Shown here in pieces: positions 1 to 53,083 of a DNA stretch of 64,000 nt. The stretch lies in contig OZ025287.1 in the NCBI GenBank assembly GCA_964019165.1, positions 3,152,017-3,216,016 of the forward strand. Direction: 5' to 3'. How positions within the stretch are numbered: the stretch's first letter is position 1; each line of letters opens with the position of its first letter. The DNA comes from Mastigias papua. Taxonomy: Eukaryota; Cnidaria; Scyphozoa; Rhizostomeae; Mastigiidae. A model generated the notes under the pieces. The model was not told the origin of the DNA. It was given only the letters and a program-made list of their open reading frames with translations, and searched no databases. Both the position numbers and the translations under genes were made by a program.

Positions 1-783
1 ACTTTAAGAGGTGGTTGAAGAAGATTAAAATAGAATATAGTATAGAACTCCTACAGAAAGCTTGCCTGTTAGGGACTGCAAAAATTATAAGAAATGTACT
101 GGATACCAAAGCCAAGGGATCTGGCCTGCTATCCAGTAGTTTTACTTAAATCGAAAAAATGCTATCATTCTCCCCTAACAATTGGGTTTACGCAGGGGTG
201 TAAAAGAGGAGGGGCTCGTGACAGAGGGGCTTAGCCCAATTCTACTTTTCGAAGAGGGCTTGGCCCCCCTCTATTTTTCTCAGTATTTTACTTACTCTCT
301 ACTTTTTACCTTTTAATGCTACTTTGATCTTTTATCTATTTTTGCACATATGTCGATAAAACTTGTATTGGCTTTTGATTAATTAGTATGTTCTTTATTT
401 GTATGTATATAGACTAAGCTAAGGGCCCCATGAAAATCAGCTTTAAGGCTGAAGGGTGTCCCTCCATAAATATCTGAAATGAAATGTCTGAAAATGATAT
501 GGAATGATTAATGTTAATAAATGATTCATTATATTAGAACGGGGTCCTTACAGAATCAGACTACACGTATTCCTCCCATTACTACCATTATGTATCATCG
601 CTCTACCAGTTCACAATGAAGTACTGGTATATCTAAAAGTATACGAGAATTATGAGTTGTGTGGTATCATCGACGTTTTTTCCGCCACGCCCTTCATACC
701 AAATTTTGCTCCACACCACTGCGCGTACTCTCTATACCACTGCGCATACCATATACGCTAAATTCGCTCAGATGAACACTTAC
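1..783. other. Intron sequence of the PTPN13-like gene, no exon seen
   Basis: I looked for the end of the sixth PDZ domain on the minus strand and saw none. The stretch holds AT-rich sequence and a G-rich patch around 195-265. Confidence 0.4.
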
Positions 784-41955
<41,172 letters not shown>

Positions 41956-43256
41956 AATACTAACGGTATACAAAGCTCATAAGAGCAAGCCCTGGTACAA
42001 TAAAGTTGTACAGTATACTCTAGATTACTGGCTTTAATTGCGAAAGCCTAAAATATGAAGCTGAGAAAACAATCGATCCACACACCAAACAGATAAGGTA
42101 GAACATTAAATTGTAGCTATGGCCTCGTAGTTTTAAGTCTTGTAAAAGACTAAAATGGTTATCAAGAAAATCATACAACAGTGTAGACAATATATCTAGT
42201 AATCTATAACCATATCATATTCTACACAAAATGGGACTTCTTTCATAAGATAATAGAATTACGCGATAGTGAAAAGTAGGTCCTGATTGGTGTCTAGGTA
42301 TCTTTCAATATAGGGCTTAATCTGAGAATAATCTAGGGTGCAATGAGCCAAAAATATACCAAATTGAGAACATATGACATTCCTATGACTTACAAAACCA
42401 ACATCTCCATGGAAAGTCCAGCTCCACACAAGAATTTTCCTGTTCCACAGCAAATTCAATTCGTTGTGCATTTTGTTTTCAAATATCTCACAGGGTTGTT
42501 GCTGTTGTCGTTGTCATGAGACCGCCGAGGATGATGGGATATATATTATGAGTCACGGTTGACTCGTTCGTCATTGCATCAATGAGCATGGTGAATCATC
42601 AGCAATCTGTTGATTGTAATTGAGGCGAAAGAGCCCATACTACAGTACGAGACAGAAATCAAACTTAGAGTCACCGGTTTGTCAAATTTAGGGCTGGTTT
42701 TAAACCAGACTGTTTGCACACACAGGTCATATTGTTGGTAACAGGGAGCAACACAGGGGTGCATCGCCCTCCAGATTTCCCCAGGGTCAAAAATGTTTGA
42801 GAGGAATTGGATGGCTTCCAGTGATGTATAACTCACTGTTACTCCATTTTATTGTTGCTTGCATATTGGCTTGTCAACCTTTAGATGTGTTTTTATGAAT
42901 ACTGTGTTAGAGGGTATGGTACAGAGATAGGGCGTGGTCCACCAAGTCTGAGTTGGCTGGCACTGGCCCTGGCAGGTAGTTTTACCCATATAGATTACAG
43001 GGCTTTTCAGGGTTATTTCTCCTGTTCATACAGGATTCTACGAATCCAAAACAAATGTTGGGATCATTCTGCTTTCCTGAAAATCTACAAGACTACTACT
43101 ACTACCATCTATTGACCCAATCTGTTGCAATGTATCCTTTCTTAGACCACTGGATACAACAAATGCTTTATATTTTGAAAAAAGGATGACACAAAATAAA
43201 CAAAACGGATTTCAACATTTTGGATATTCTCATACTAACAAGGTTACAAGGACAAT
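41956..43256. other. Spacer between RPL36A 3' end and PTPN13-like start
   Basis: About 1.3 kb that should contain the RPL36A 3' UTR and the PTPN13-like promoter or 5' UTR. An in-frame TGA lies just upstream of the PTPN13-like ATG. I see no clear TATA box or polyadenylation signal that I could defend. Confidence 0.4.
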
Positions 43257-46200
43257 TTAGAAAGTGATCATCTGACCCTGAAAAGATAAGAGAGAATATT
43301 GATCAATTCACAGCAATAACCGAAATCAAAATTAATCATTATAATCCTTCACAAAGCAATCAAAGTACGGTTCAATTTCAAAAGGAGCTCTTGTGGCTTA
43401 GTTGTAGATTCATATATCTAAGCATCAACTATGTTTATCTACTGCAGCTTATGCTGGAGCAAATAAATGAGGCTTGAACAATGCTAACAACACCATATCA
43501 AATTTAACTCTAAAATATCTCTTGTCATTTTTGATATTCATAGTTATAAAACATTCTGTTAAGGTGGCTTACACACACCAGACACATGGGTAGGAATGCA
43601 GTAAATCCAAAAAAGAATTCCGATAGCCCACTCATTAAAGCCAAATTAGCTTGTTTTCACAAAACCCCATTATTTCAAAATATTTCTGCACTCAACTCTG
43701 AGGCTCATCAAAAACTACATTTATCATACAGTAAAAACCTACATAACAGAGCCTCCCTTTTATGGGCCTAGGCTACAAAGGTTCTTATAAAAATCCTATG
43801 AATACATAATTCTGGGTAGTAGTTGATAATGAAAATTCTGCCCTGCTTAGTATGAATTGAGAATGGTCTTCTTCTCTTGAAAGAAAGCTCCCAGTTTCCT
43901 TGCTGAGCGAGTTGAAATTCTGTATCTTGTTCATAGGAATCTGCAGAATTTTTGGCTACAGGCTCTTACATGCTGTGGTTCTTTCATGCAAGTTTCTATT
44001 GTATTTATCCTATATGTTAGTGTACATCTCTATTATTATAAAGTTTGATATCATTACCTAAGGATCTAGACATATAAGATAGCATGCTAAATACCTATAG
44101 AGAAAGCAACTAATTAATTAAAATAAATGAACCATATGGCAGGTTATCATGCTATTTAGTTCTCACTCTTATCTTTCAAATATGAGCTATCACCAACTGT
44201 CCTTCAAAACAAATTACAAGTAGGAGAGCACAATTTTGGTAAATTTTCGACTAAATTATGATTTCTAAGAAAAAACAAAGGAGAAAACATTATCATACCT
44301 TTCGCTTCTTGTCACCTCCAAGTTCAAAATGTTTACAACGCTTGATTGGTAATTGTTTTCTGATTTTACATTCAGTACATTCCATTCTTAGTACAATCTT
44401 TTTAGTTGTTTTTGCCTGCAAAAAACCAATCCATTGTTGCATATGCTCAAAGCCATAAAAGTCTATAATGTACAACTGTAGGTACTGACATGAGAGATGT
44501 GTATCCACCATCAGTACAGTGTCTATATATGTGGGGCTTTCAACAGGGGAGGGGGGCAGGATAGCTAGTGATTCATTGTGCATCCAGTGATATACATTTA
44601 CCTTGTTGAGAGTGATATATGGGGCACCATATGTTTCAATGCAATGTTTAGTAATAGGCCAAACCACTTGAGAAACTCTAATTCAAAGTGGAAACTTCTT
44701 GAGAAATGTTCATTGAGTTTACTGTCATTTCTGAGCATTTATTGGTAAGATAGGGTTGCTCCCTTCTCCACAGTTGATATTTATTAGAGAACACAGAGCA
44801 ACTAGGTAATAGGTAACAGAAGTTAGGACACTCCATTCTAATGGCTGGCTATTATATATCATATTGTTGTAACTTCTCTGCCAGTCACCCAGGTCATAGT
44901 GCAGAGTTGCATCATTCCAAAAGAGCTATTATACTACTTTTAAAGTGAAATAGAGTGGGATTCAAACTGGGTACACCATGGCTTTAAAGCAGAGGAACAC
45001 ACCACTACATTTTGCTGCACAATCAGAACAGCACTTCAACATCTACCTACCTTTTTGTGAAAGATAGGCTTTGTCTGTCCTCCATAACCTTTTTGTTTTC
45101 TGTCATAACGTCGTTTTCCTGAAACATTAAGTATACTGCAATAATTAAAACAAAGTCAAATAAACTTGAAATAAATAACACAACTTAACTGAGATATGTA
45201 GGCAAAAAATTACAAATGCTCTCATAATTGCAGAACGTATTCATCAACATTGTCAGGAAAGGTAGTGTATAATTCATTATAATCATTGAGCATTTTATGT
45301 CCCCTATATGCAATCAAAAGAATCGATACAAAATATTGATCTGTTTTATACAATTTGGTAAGCAAATTGTTTATTGATTTCAACTTTCAGAGTTTATCCA
45401 ATAAACATTTTCAATAGAAGCTAGTCCATATTATCTTTAGTGCACAGGGATGCATTCCCTGAACCACTTTAACATTTTAACCAGATACCTCCTCTTACTC
45501 GGTAAAAACTGTACTCATGGTACATTGATAAGTTTTCATACTGTGAAACATCCTTAAATCATTAACAAAACAGTGCTAAAAGCTACCTAAGAATAAAGTT
45601 CTCTAGGCCAAAATAAAAGAAGGTAAACCTGTACTGAAAGTAACTTTCAATGTTTGAAAGATATTCAAGTATAAAAACTTTGGAAGCAGAAGGATAAAGC
45701 AATGTCCAAAAGTGACTACAGAAATAATAACTAAAACTACACTATTCATAAAACTTCCCAAGAACTTCTGAATGTTCAGATTTTTCTGTTTTATTCCTAA
45801 TCCTTTTCTTTCTGCTTCTAAATGTTTTGCTCCCTACCATTAACTAGCATTTAACTGGTCCAAAGTTTCCAACACTCTAGCTATTCTGATCCCTTTCTAC
45901 AGTCTCTCTGCGATATACTGCAACTGTAACTATTCTAACTCTCTTTTTCCTCGGGGGCTCTGAGTGGCCTCGTCAGGCAATCTATAGGTGAGTCATTCCA
46001 TGCCAAGTGGTACAACCGAATGAACAGCAAGTTTACCGATTTCCTTGAAATTTTGCACATATGTTTGGTTTGAGGAGAAAGTGACATGCTGAAATTTTTT
46101 TCAAAATCAGACTACCGGTTCTCTAATTATAGCACTTTGGAATTTTAATGATTTCGTTAAACAGCACATGCTTTTAATTTGTTAGAATTTGTTATATTTG

Positions 46201-49200
46201 CATCATCTAGCTAAAATTGGTGTCATATGGAAGCTATTAAGATGCAGAATCTGATTTTTAGCATTAAAATGCTCTATAGCCCACAGATCGTAACCAAATT
46301 CTAAAAATAAGGCTTTGACGGGGTGCCGCTGCGCAGCAGCAAGGTCAAAGGTCATCAAAATTTTTTCACACTTTAGTAATTGTATATTCTATATTCCTGT
46401 GCAATCTTAAGTTGGGACGACCATGGGTTCTTGCACAAAATCCCATTGATTGGGGTGTAGTAGTCACAATTTGGGAACATACAATGGCTTGACACAAGTT
46501 GATTGGCAATGCTGTACCTATCCTATTCCCATTCATCAATAAAACATATCATTGTTATTTAGGTTATTTTGCTGTTCTAAATGCTTTTTCACTATAGACA
46601 AGGTAATTTGTGTTGGAACAGTCAAGAATGTCCAGTTAGTGGAATCTCATGCATCCATTATAACTCTTTTTATATGTAAAAAATGAAGGGGCAACCTGTG
46701 TTTCATATTTACATATGGAATAACTTGCTAGAGAATTCAATCCATCAATATTTATACACAAATCAGTCGCAGCTCTTTCCTCAACAGGAAAGGGCATACA
46801 TTAATGAATACTACAAATACTTTTGCTACAAAATTAATCTGGAAATGGAACCAATATATAACTTGTAGATAATTTATTTCCTGATGTGTGTGGTAAGTAT
46901 TTTCTGACAGGAAATGAAATGTGATATTGAGTCAATAACTGCATTGATTCAAATACAAAAGAGGTTTAAGTTTGCTCCATTTGATCGTTTTATTACATAT
47001 ATGCGCTAAAGTGAAGCTACATCAACTATGGAGTCTAAGAAAGGCCAGAAGTATTGTGCCAATCCATTAAATCTGCACAGTGCTAAAATGAAAGATTTAA
47101 GGTTGGTCACCAAAGATCAAGCAAGAAAATATCCATTACTTGTTTCTCTTGGGCAAAAGATCTGCAGTAAATGTCGAAAGGAAATTGCAAAATTGCCAAC
47201 AGAACCAAATGATGATTACTTGGATGATTCTTTCAAGGATATTGCAACATCTTCAAGACCATCATCACAATCATCTGATCACGAGGGTGACATCAATGAT
47301 CAAGAAATATTCTATTGTCCTGAATCTGATTTAGAAATTGTCAATACATCCCTTAGTATGATTGGTGTTAGCCCCTTGAACAAGCGCAGAGCGTTGTCAA
47401 CCGCCTCTTATCTTCCAAAAAAGAAGCAAAAGGTTCATGATGCTGTGTCTGAAAAAATAGAGAGTGTGTGTGGGTCAACATATTCAGAAGCTTCAAGTGA
47501 TACAGTTGAAGATTTGAAGGCGGATGAGATAATTGCTTCTTTGATAGAGCGGTATAAAAATTCTGACAGTCGTCCAGAAAAGATGACAATTTTAACCATT
47601 TTTGCACCCAGTTGGACTCGACAGAAGATGGCGGAAAAGCTAGGATGTTCCCACAGAATGGCTGTACAGGCGAAACGGCTCGCACTTGAGAAAGGAATCC
47701 TAGCCAATCAAGAATCTAAGCATGGCCGATCATTAGCAGCTGAAATCACAGAATGTGTACAATCATTTTATTATCGTGAGGATATAAGCAGGCTTATGCC
47801 TGGGAAAAAGGATTGTATTAGAGTAATTAAGAAAAATGAAAAAGTCACAGTTCAAAAACGATTAGTATTATGTAGCCTTAAAGAGTCATTCATCAAGTTC
47901 AGGGATTCATTTCCGGAGATGAAAATTGGATTCTCGAAGTTTGCATCGCTTCGACCTAAGGAATGCAAACTTGCAGGGGCAAGCGGCACACATTCAGTTT
48001 GCGTATGTACAATTCATAACAACTTAAAACTTATGATGGTTGGATCAATGATGAATAAAGTTACAGCTCATCTCGATGTTCCCTTGGCGCATTATTCTCA
48101 TGCAATTGCAAGCATAACATGTAACCCTGCTCAACCATCATGCTATTTAGGAGAATGCAACTATTGCCCCGATGTTGAAAGTCTCAGGACCCAGCTAACA
48201 CAATGCTTTGAAGAAGCAGAAGTAGACACTGTAGAATTCAAACAATGGACAACAACAGACAGGTCAACTCTTGAAACTAAAGTGCAAACAACTGATGATT
48301 TCCTTGAGCAATTTCTGTCAAAATTACAACTTTTAAAGAGACATGACTTTGTCGCTAAACAGCAAACTCAATATTTACAGTCACGTAAGGAAAGTTTAGT
48401 TGCTGGAGAATTTCTAGTTATTGGAGATTTTTCTGAAAATTTTTCATTTGTTGTCCAAGATGCAGCTCAGGCATTTCATTGGAACAATAACATGGCAACA
48501 ATCCATCCATTTGTCTATTATTATAATGACCAGGGCAGCTTAAGCCATGGTAATTTTGTGCTGATTTCTGACTGTAATGTACATGATACAATAGCAGTAC
48601 ATCTCTTTCAACAACGTCTTGTTGCTCACCTTAAGGGCAAATTTTCTACAGTTGGCAAGATTATATATTTTTCAGATGGCTGTGCTGGCCAATACAAAAA
48701 TCTAAAAAATTTTACTAACCTATGTCTCCATGAGCAAGATTTTGGTATAGGAGCAGAGTGGCACTTTTTTGCAACAAGCCATGGGAAAGGCCCATCAGAT
48801 GGGATTGGTGGAACAATAAAGCGTGAAGCTACCAGAGCAAGCCTTCAGAGACCATATCAAGACCAGATATTAACACCCAGTCAACTCCATAATTTTGTTT
48901 CGACAAACCTAACAGGGGTAGTGTCAGAATTTGTCACATGTGAGGATTACGCTGCAGAACGCAAAACCCTTGCAAATCGATTTAAATTGGCGAAAACGAT
49001 AGCAGGAACACAGAAGCTCCACTCATTTGTTGTGGTATCAGATACAACATTAAGTGTTTCAGAATATAGCTTGTCTTCTACACGTAGGGAAGTGTCGATA
49101 ACGAAAAGCACTCTACAGCCATCACATATAACTGCCGGTTATGTTGCGGTGATTTATGATGACAAATGGTGGGTTGCTTACATAAATGAGGCACACCCTG

Positions 49201-50638
49201 AAAGGAATGAAATTTCAGCCAACTTCCTGCATCCTAATGGACCCAATTCATCGTATGTCTACCCTAGACATCCAGATATAATTATCATGGATGTCTCTGA
49301 TGTTATGATACAGTTACACCCAACCACAAGAACTGGCAGAACATATTATTTACCAGAAGAAGAAACACATAAAACTGTAGAAGCATTTGCTTTCAGGACA
49401 AAATAATGTAAGAAATATCAAGCAAATGCATGAAAATGCTAGATTATTTGACTGTATTCATTACAAATATTTTTGTTACAGTGAAAAAGCATTTAGAACA
49501 GCAAAATAACCTAAATAACAATGATATGTTTTATTGATGAATGGGAATAGGATAGGTACAGCATTGCCAATTAACTTGTGTCAAGCCATTGTATGTTCCC
49601 AAATTGTGACTACTACACCCCAATCAATGGGATTTTGTGCAAGAACCCATGGTCGTCCCAACTTAAGATTGCACAGGAATATAGAATATACAATTACTAA
49701 AGTGTGAAAAAATTTTGATGACCTTTGACCTTGCTGCTGCGCAGCGGCACCCCGTCAAAGCCTTATTTTTAGAATTTGGTTACGATCTGTGGGCTATAGA
49801 GCATTTTAATGCTAAAAATCAGATTCTGCATCTTAATAGCTTCCATATGACACCAATTTTAGCTAGATGATGCAAATATAACAAATTCTAACAAATTAAA
49901 AGCATGTGCTGTTTAACGAAATCATTAAAATTCCAAAGTGCTATAATTAGAGAACCGGTAGTCTGATTTTGAAAAAAATTTCAGCATGTCACTTTCTCCT
50001 CATACCAAACATATGTGCAAAATTTCAAGGAAATTGGTGAAATTTGATTTCAAAATGTTCTTATTTTTGTACCACTTGGCATGGAATGACCCAGGTAACA
50101 TAAAAGGGAAGGTTGCCACGTCTCCCAACTGTGTTCCTACTAGTCTGGAATTGAGGTAGGTCAGGTCACCACATATATGTAGCGATGAGAAATAAGAGAT
50201 AACGTATGGAGACAAAATAAGCAAAGCATACACACTGGCGTGAAATGTTTGAACTACTGACGCAGATCAGCGACTTACAAGCTTCCATTTCCAGATAGGA
50301 CTTTCCAGACGGAGAAGTGGGACGGACACAATGACAACGTTCGTAGCTCCTTACCGATGATATTTTATAGTATACATCTAATCACAAATCTATTTTAATT
50401 TTCACATACCTTGCACAGAGATCTTGGCTTTGCCTGCCTTGTATTGTGTTACCTTGTGGAGGGTATGTTTGCGGCACTTGGAGCCTTTGCAAAATGTCTT
50501 TCGCGTTTTAGGAACGTTGACCTAGAACACAACCAAAACAACGAGTAGATCGCGTTACGATACTTTTTAACAAAAATACAGTCCATTTTTCAGTGATTCA
50601 AGTAGATTCGAACTCGAAAATATAAATGTACCCACCAT
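43257..50638 (-). CDS. RPL36A: Ribosomal protein eL42 (RPL36A/RPL44), complete five-exon gene
   Basis: Exons: start ATG 50636-50638, 50410-50521, 45051-45118, 44299-44415 and 43257-43277 (stop TAA 43257-43259). They join in phase to a 106-residue protein, the usual family length. It begins [18 protein letters not shown], includes [20 protein letters not shown] and [19 protein letters not shown], and ends GQMITF. The four-Cys zinc-ribbon is visible as CX4C near the N-terminus (CKGSKC) and CX2C (CTEC). eL42 is part of the large 60S subunit near the tRNA exit site. Exon 1 codes only for the initiator Met, as in many ribosomal protein genes. Intron 2 (45119-50409) contains a 4.1-kb DNA transposon on the opposite strand. 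The stop lies about 1.3 kb from the start of the PTPN13-like gene on the same strand. Confidence 0.97.
44940..45031 (-). repeat. tRNA-like relic (SINE head) in RPL36A intron 3
   Basis: The minus strand has TGTAGTGGTGTGTTCC (A-box-like) and GTTTGAATCCCACTC (B-box) at tRNA-like spacing. It resembles the relic at 14330-14405. Confidence 0.42.
45990..46593. repeat. Left inverted arm of the DNA transposon
   Basis: This arm is the reverse complement of 49480-50092 almost base for base. The exception is a stretch about 25-50 bp inside the tip, where the arms differ and the right arm is about 9 bp longer. It contains a small palindrome GCTGCGCAGC near 46330. Confidence 0.9.
47028..49406 (+). CDS. 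Transposase-like protein (DDE-type, 792 aa)
   Basis: One open frame between the inverted arms. The N-terminal part has a Cys pair motif ([10 protein letters not shown], near residue 45) and an HTH-like stretch ([19 protein letters not shown], about residues 199-217). A CVCTIHNN motif lies near residue 326. The C-terminal half has [29 protein letters not shown] and [20 protein letters not shown], followed by [15 protein letters not shown] recognise this C-terminal block from many uncharacterised invertebrate transposon proteins. Asp467, Asp550 and Glu600 are plausible DDE catalytic residues by spacing, which is inference. No stop or frameshift is present. The start Met at 47028 is the first ATG of the frame. 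Confidence 0.85.
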   Translation: MESKKGQKYCANPLNLHSAKMKDLRLVTKDQARKYPLLVSLGQKICSKCRKEIAKLPTEPNDDYLDDSFKDIATSSRPSSQSSDHEGDINDQEIFYCPESDLEIVNTSLSMIGVSPLNKRRALSTASYLPKKKQKVHDAVSEKIESVCGSTYSEASSDTVEDLKADEIIASLIERYKNSDSRPEKMTILTIFAPSWTRQKMAEKLGCSHRMAVQAKRLALEKGILANQESKHGRSLAAEITECVQSFYYREDISRLMPGKKDCIRVIKKNEKVTVQKRLVLCSLKESFIKFRDSFPEMKIGFSKFASLRPKECKLAGASGTHSVCVCTIHNNLKLMMVGSMMNKVTAHLDVPLAHYSHAIASITCNPAQPSCYLGECNYCPDVESLRTQLTQCFEEAEVDTVEFKQWTTTDRSTLETKVQTTDDFLEQFLSKLQLLKRHDFVAKQQTQYLQSRKESLVAGEFLVIGDFSENFSFVVQDAAQAFHWNNNMATIHPFVYYYNDQGSLSHGNFVLISDCNVHDTIAVHLFQQRLVAHLKGKFSTVGKIIYFSDGCAGQYKNLKNFTNLCLHEQDFGIGAEWHFFATSHGKGPSDGIGGTIKREATRASLQRPYQDQILTPSQLHNFVSTNLTGVVSEFVTCEDYAAERKTLANRFKLAKTIAGTQKLHSFVVVSDTTLSVSEYSLSSTRREVSITKSTLQPSHITAGYVAVIYDDKWWVAYINEAHPERNEISANFLHPNGPNSSYVYPRHPDIIIMDVSDVMIQLHPTTRTGRTYYLPEEETHKTVEAFAFRTK
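49480..50092. repeat. Right inverted arm of the DNA transposon
   Basis: Mirror of the left arm. It begins 74 bp after the transposase stop and ends at the tip GGAATGACCC, next to the candidate duplication AGGT. Confidence 0.9.
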
Positions 50639-50654
50639 CTTGAAATACAGTCTT

Positions 50655-50661
50655 GGAAAGG
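50655..50661 (-). promoter_or_regulatory. RPL36A: Possible 5' TOP tract of RPL36A
   Basis: On the minus strand CCTTTCC lies 17 bases upstream of the RPL36A initiator codon. Ribosomal protein mRNAs normally start at a C within such a pyrimidine tract (5' TOP), which couples translation to TOR signalling. The transcription start itself cannot be seen. Confidence 0.4.
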
Positions 50662-50761
50662 AATGTTGATGAACTCGATTCCATTTTTGTAGCCTCTGTC
50701 CCAAGTTATCATCAAAATAGCCTATGAGCTTCTATCTCATTGATGAGCCATTACATTCTTA

Positions 50762-51096
50762 CCGTATTTTTTATAAGAACGATTTTATAAGAACACGAGC
50801 CTCAAAATTAATGAGAAGTTATAAGAACAAATTAAGAACAGGCTGAGGCTGCAGCACTGTTGTAAATGATTTGAAACTGATATAAACCTTTCTAAGGTTC
50901 ACATACACCCATTGTTTTCTTGTATATTGTCTAACAATGGGGTCACAATTGATATTACCTAAGGGGGACCTACCTATTAACACCTTATGATAAATTAAGA
51001 ATCCATTATATGGGGAGGATTCAGCTTCAAAATTTTTGGAAAATTAGGAACAGCCAGCATGAATCTCAGTTTTACTGATTCTTATATAAAAATGAG
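50762..51096. mobile_element. Likely MITE related to family B
   Basis: Left end CCGTATTTTTTATAAGAAC, then ATAAGAACACGAGCCTCA. The right end TTCTTATATAAAAATGAG is an imperfect mirror with TA next to it. The boundaries are approximate. Confidence 0.45.
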
Positions 51097-51301
51097 TATA
51101 GCTCATTTATATCCAGAACAATCACACTTGTTTGAATAAATGGCAGGAAGCACCGGAATAGCATGGATACACAAGGATATCTGTATATATAGGAATCATA
51201 AAAGATGCCGCAGCTACCCTTAGCAGTAGTGTAAAGGCGAAAAAAGGTGGAAAGAGCCAACGAGTGTAAGTAAAAATGAAATTATAAAAAAGCCATACAT
51301 G

Positions 51302-51445
51302 ACTGCATCAGCAGATATCCCATAACTCTTCATCCATCTCTTCGTAATCTGGTGCAATATATCTGTGCTCGAGCTCGGGGGTTCAGTCACCTTTTCTTTT
51401 TCGAGGAAGGCCTGAATCTCCTTCTTTTCTCTGCGAGATGAGTGT
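51302..51445 (-). CDS. Possible orphan exon of unknown gene
   Basis: The minus strand has an open frame with KKEIQAFLEKEKVTEPPSSS and HQITKRWMKSYGISADAV, preceded by an acceptor-like ATCTCGCAG. Composition looks coding (charged helix then polar loop). I cannot place it in RPL36A or the C2 gene, and no partner exon was found. It could be noise. Confidence 0.22.
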
Positions 51446-52566
51446 TTGCATATAATGACACTAATAGAATGGCGGTCCAATTGGAGTCAGACTCAAACTG
51501 ACCTTTCAATCAGTACTAATATAGTTCAGATGATCATCAATCTTTCTGGATATGCAAACATCTCCTACTTTGTAAGCAAATTTTGGCAGAAGGTATCAAC
51601 TAAGATAAAAGAATCAAGAATTTTTTTCTCTTTAAGAAACGTATCAACAGCTGGAAAATTAAAGAACGTAACTGCAAATTATAGAAAACTTACGTGGCAC
51701 AAAAGAGCTTTTAGGAACTCTATGACGTGACACGATCCAATTTATGTATACTTCATTCTTGTGTCCATACATTTGCTTCAAAAATTTTCGCTTTGGCAAG
51801 ATTTCGGACAATAATTTTGAAAAATTTTTCTTAGATTAAATTTGAAATAAGACGAAAACTTGTTACGAGGAAATTTTTTGCTCAAGAATTTCGAGAAGAA
51901 TAGATGCAACTGTATGAAATCAGAAATCAACGTTGTGTATCCTTGAATCTAGTGAATACAAAAAACATCATTATCTTCAATTTCATTATCATTACCATTA
52001 TCATCATTGTCACTTCTTGAACTGAGTTTACTTCCACTATCATTTGATAAAAATAATTCTAATTGTTTTTATTCATTGCCACTTCATAACATTCTACATC
52101 AGTTTCTTCATACTTAAGATAAATTATAATTTACCTGTACGATTTCTTGATTGGTAATTGTATCTCTATTGACTTGCCGTTGCATAAAGCGAAAAAACAT
52201 AACGCCTTCACGGTTTTATTGAAGTGCTGTTGTGTACTGTGCAGCTACTGGAGGGATAGTTCGATCCCCAAACCCCTAAAAGTCTGTACCTATGGGTCTG
52301 AACACAATGCTGAATAATAAGTACGTCCTACCCCTAAGAATACTGGTAGTATCTTGACATCAGTTCTGTGATAAGATTCCCTGATGAAATGTTGTCATGA
52401 CGATAGTCTGCAAAATTTTCCGAAATTTTTTTCAGCGAAGTTGATCAGCTGAAAATTTACTGAATGAGCATTCTGTGGCTAATGCGTTTTAAATATATGT
52501 ACACTACATTTTTATTTATATTTTACTTCTTTTGTGGGCTTTAATTAGCTAAGTCTAGCAGCGTAA

Positions 52567-53083
52567 ATTGAATAATTCCATAATAATAATAATAATTGAA
52601 TAATTCCATAATAATAATAATAATTGAATAATTCCATAATAATAATAATAATTGAATAATTCCATAATAATAATAATAATTGAATAATTCCATAATAATA
52701 ATAATAATTGAATAATTCCATAATAATAATAATAATTGAATAATTCCATAATAATAATAATAATTGAATAATTCCATAATAATAATAATAATTGAATAAT
52801 TCCATAATAATAATAATAATTGAATAATTCCATAATAATAATAATAATTGAATAATTCCATAATAATAATAATAATTGAATAATTCCATAATAATAATAA
52901 TAATTGAATAATTCCATAATAATAATAATAATTGAATAATTCCATAATAATAATAATAATTGAATAATTCCATAATAATAATAATAATTGAATAATTCCA
53001 TAATAATAATAATAATTGAATAATTCCATAATAATAATAATAATTGAATAATTCCATAATAATAATAATAATTGAATAATTCT
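52567..53083. repeat. 28-bp AT-rich minisatellite
   Basis: About 18 nearly perfect copies of TTGAATAATTCCAT followed by AATAATAATAATAA. Minus-strand frames through it are open only because the unit lacks stops; they are not genes. Confidence 0.95.

Larger units (their letters stand above)
45990..50092 (+). mobile_element. Intact DNA transposon with ~600-bp inverted repeats, inserted in RPL36A intron 2
   Basis: A 4.1-kb element bounded by inverted arms 45990-46593 and 49480-50092. Tips are G(A/G)GTCATTCCATGCCAAG on both ends, flanked by a candidate 4-bp target duplication AGGT (45986-45989 and 50093-50096). It contains one uninterrupted 792-codon transposase on the plus strand, opposite to the host gene. 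The long inverted arms plus a 4-bp duplication would fit the Sola-type superfamily, but that assignment is from memory and unproven. The intact frame and near-identical arms point to recent insertion. Confidence 0.88.

Noticed and set aside
52541..53057. Three long overlapping minus-strand frames rich in Tyr, Ile and Leu
   Set aside because: They arise from the 28-bp minisatellite, which lacks stop codons in those frames.
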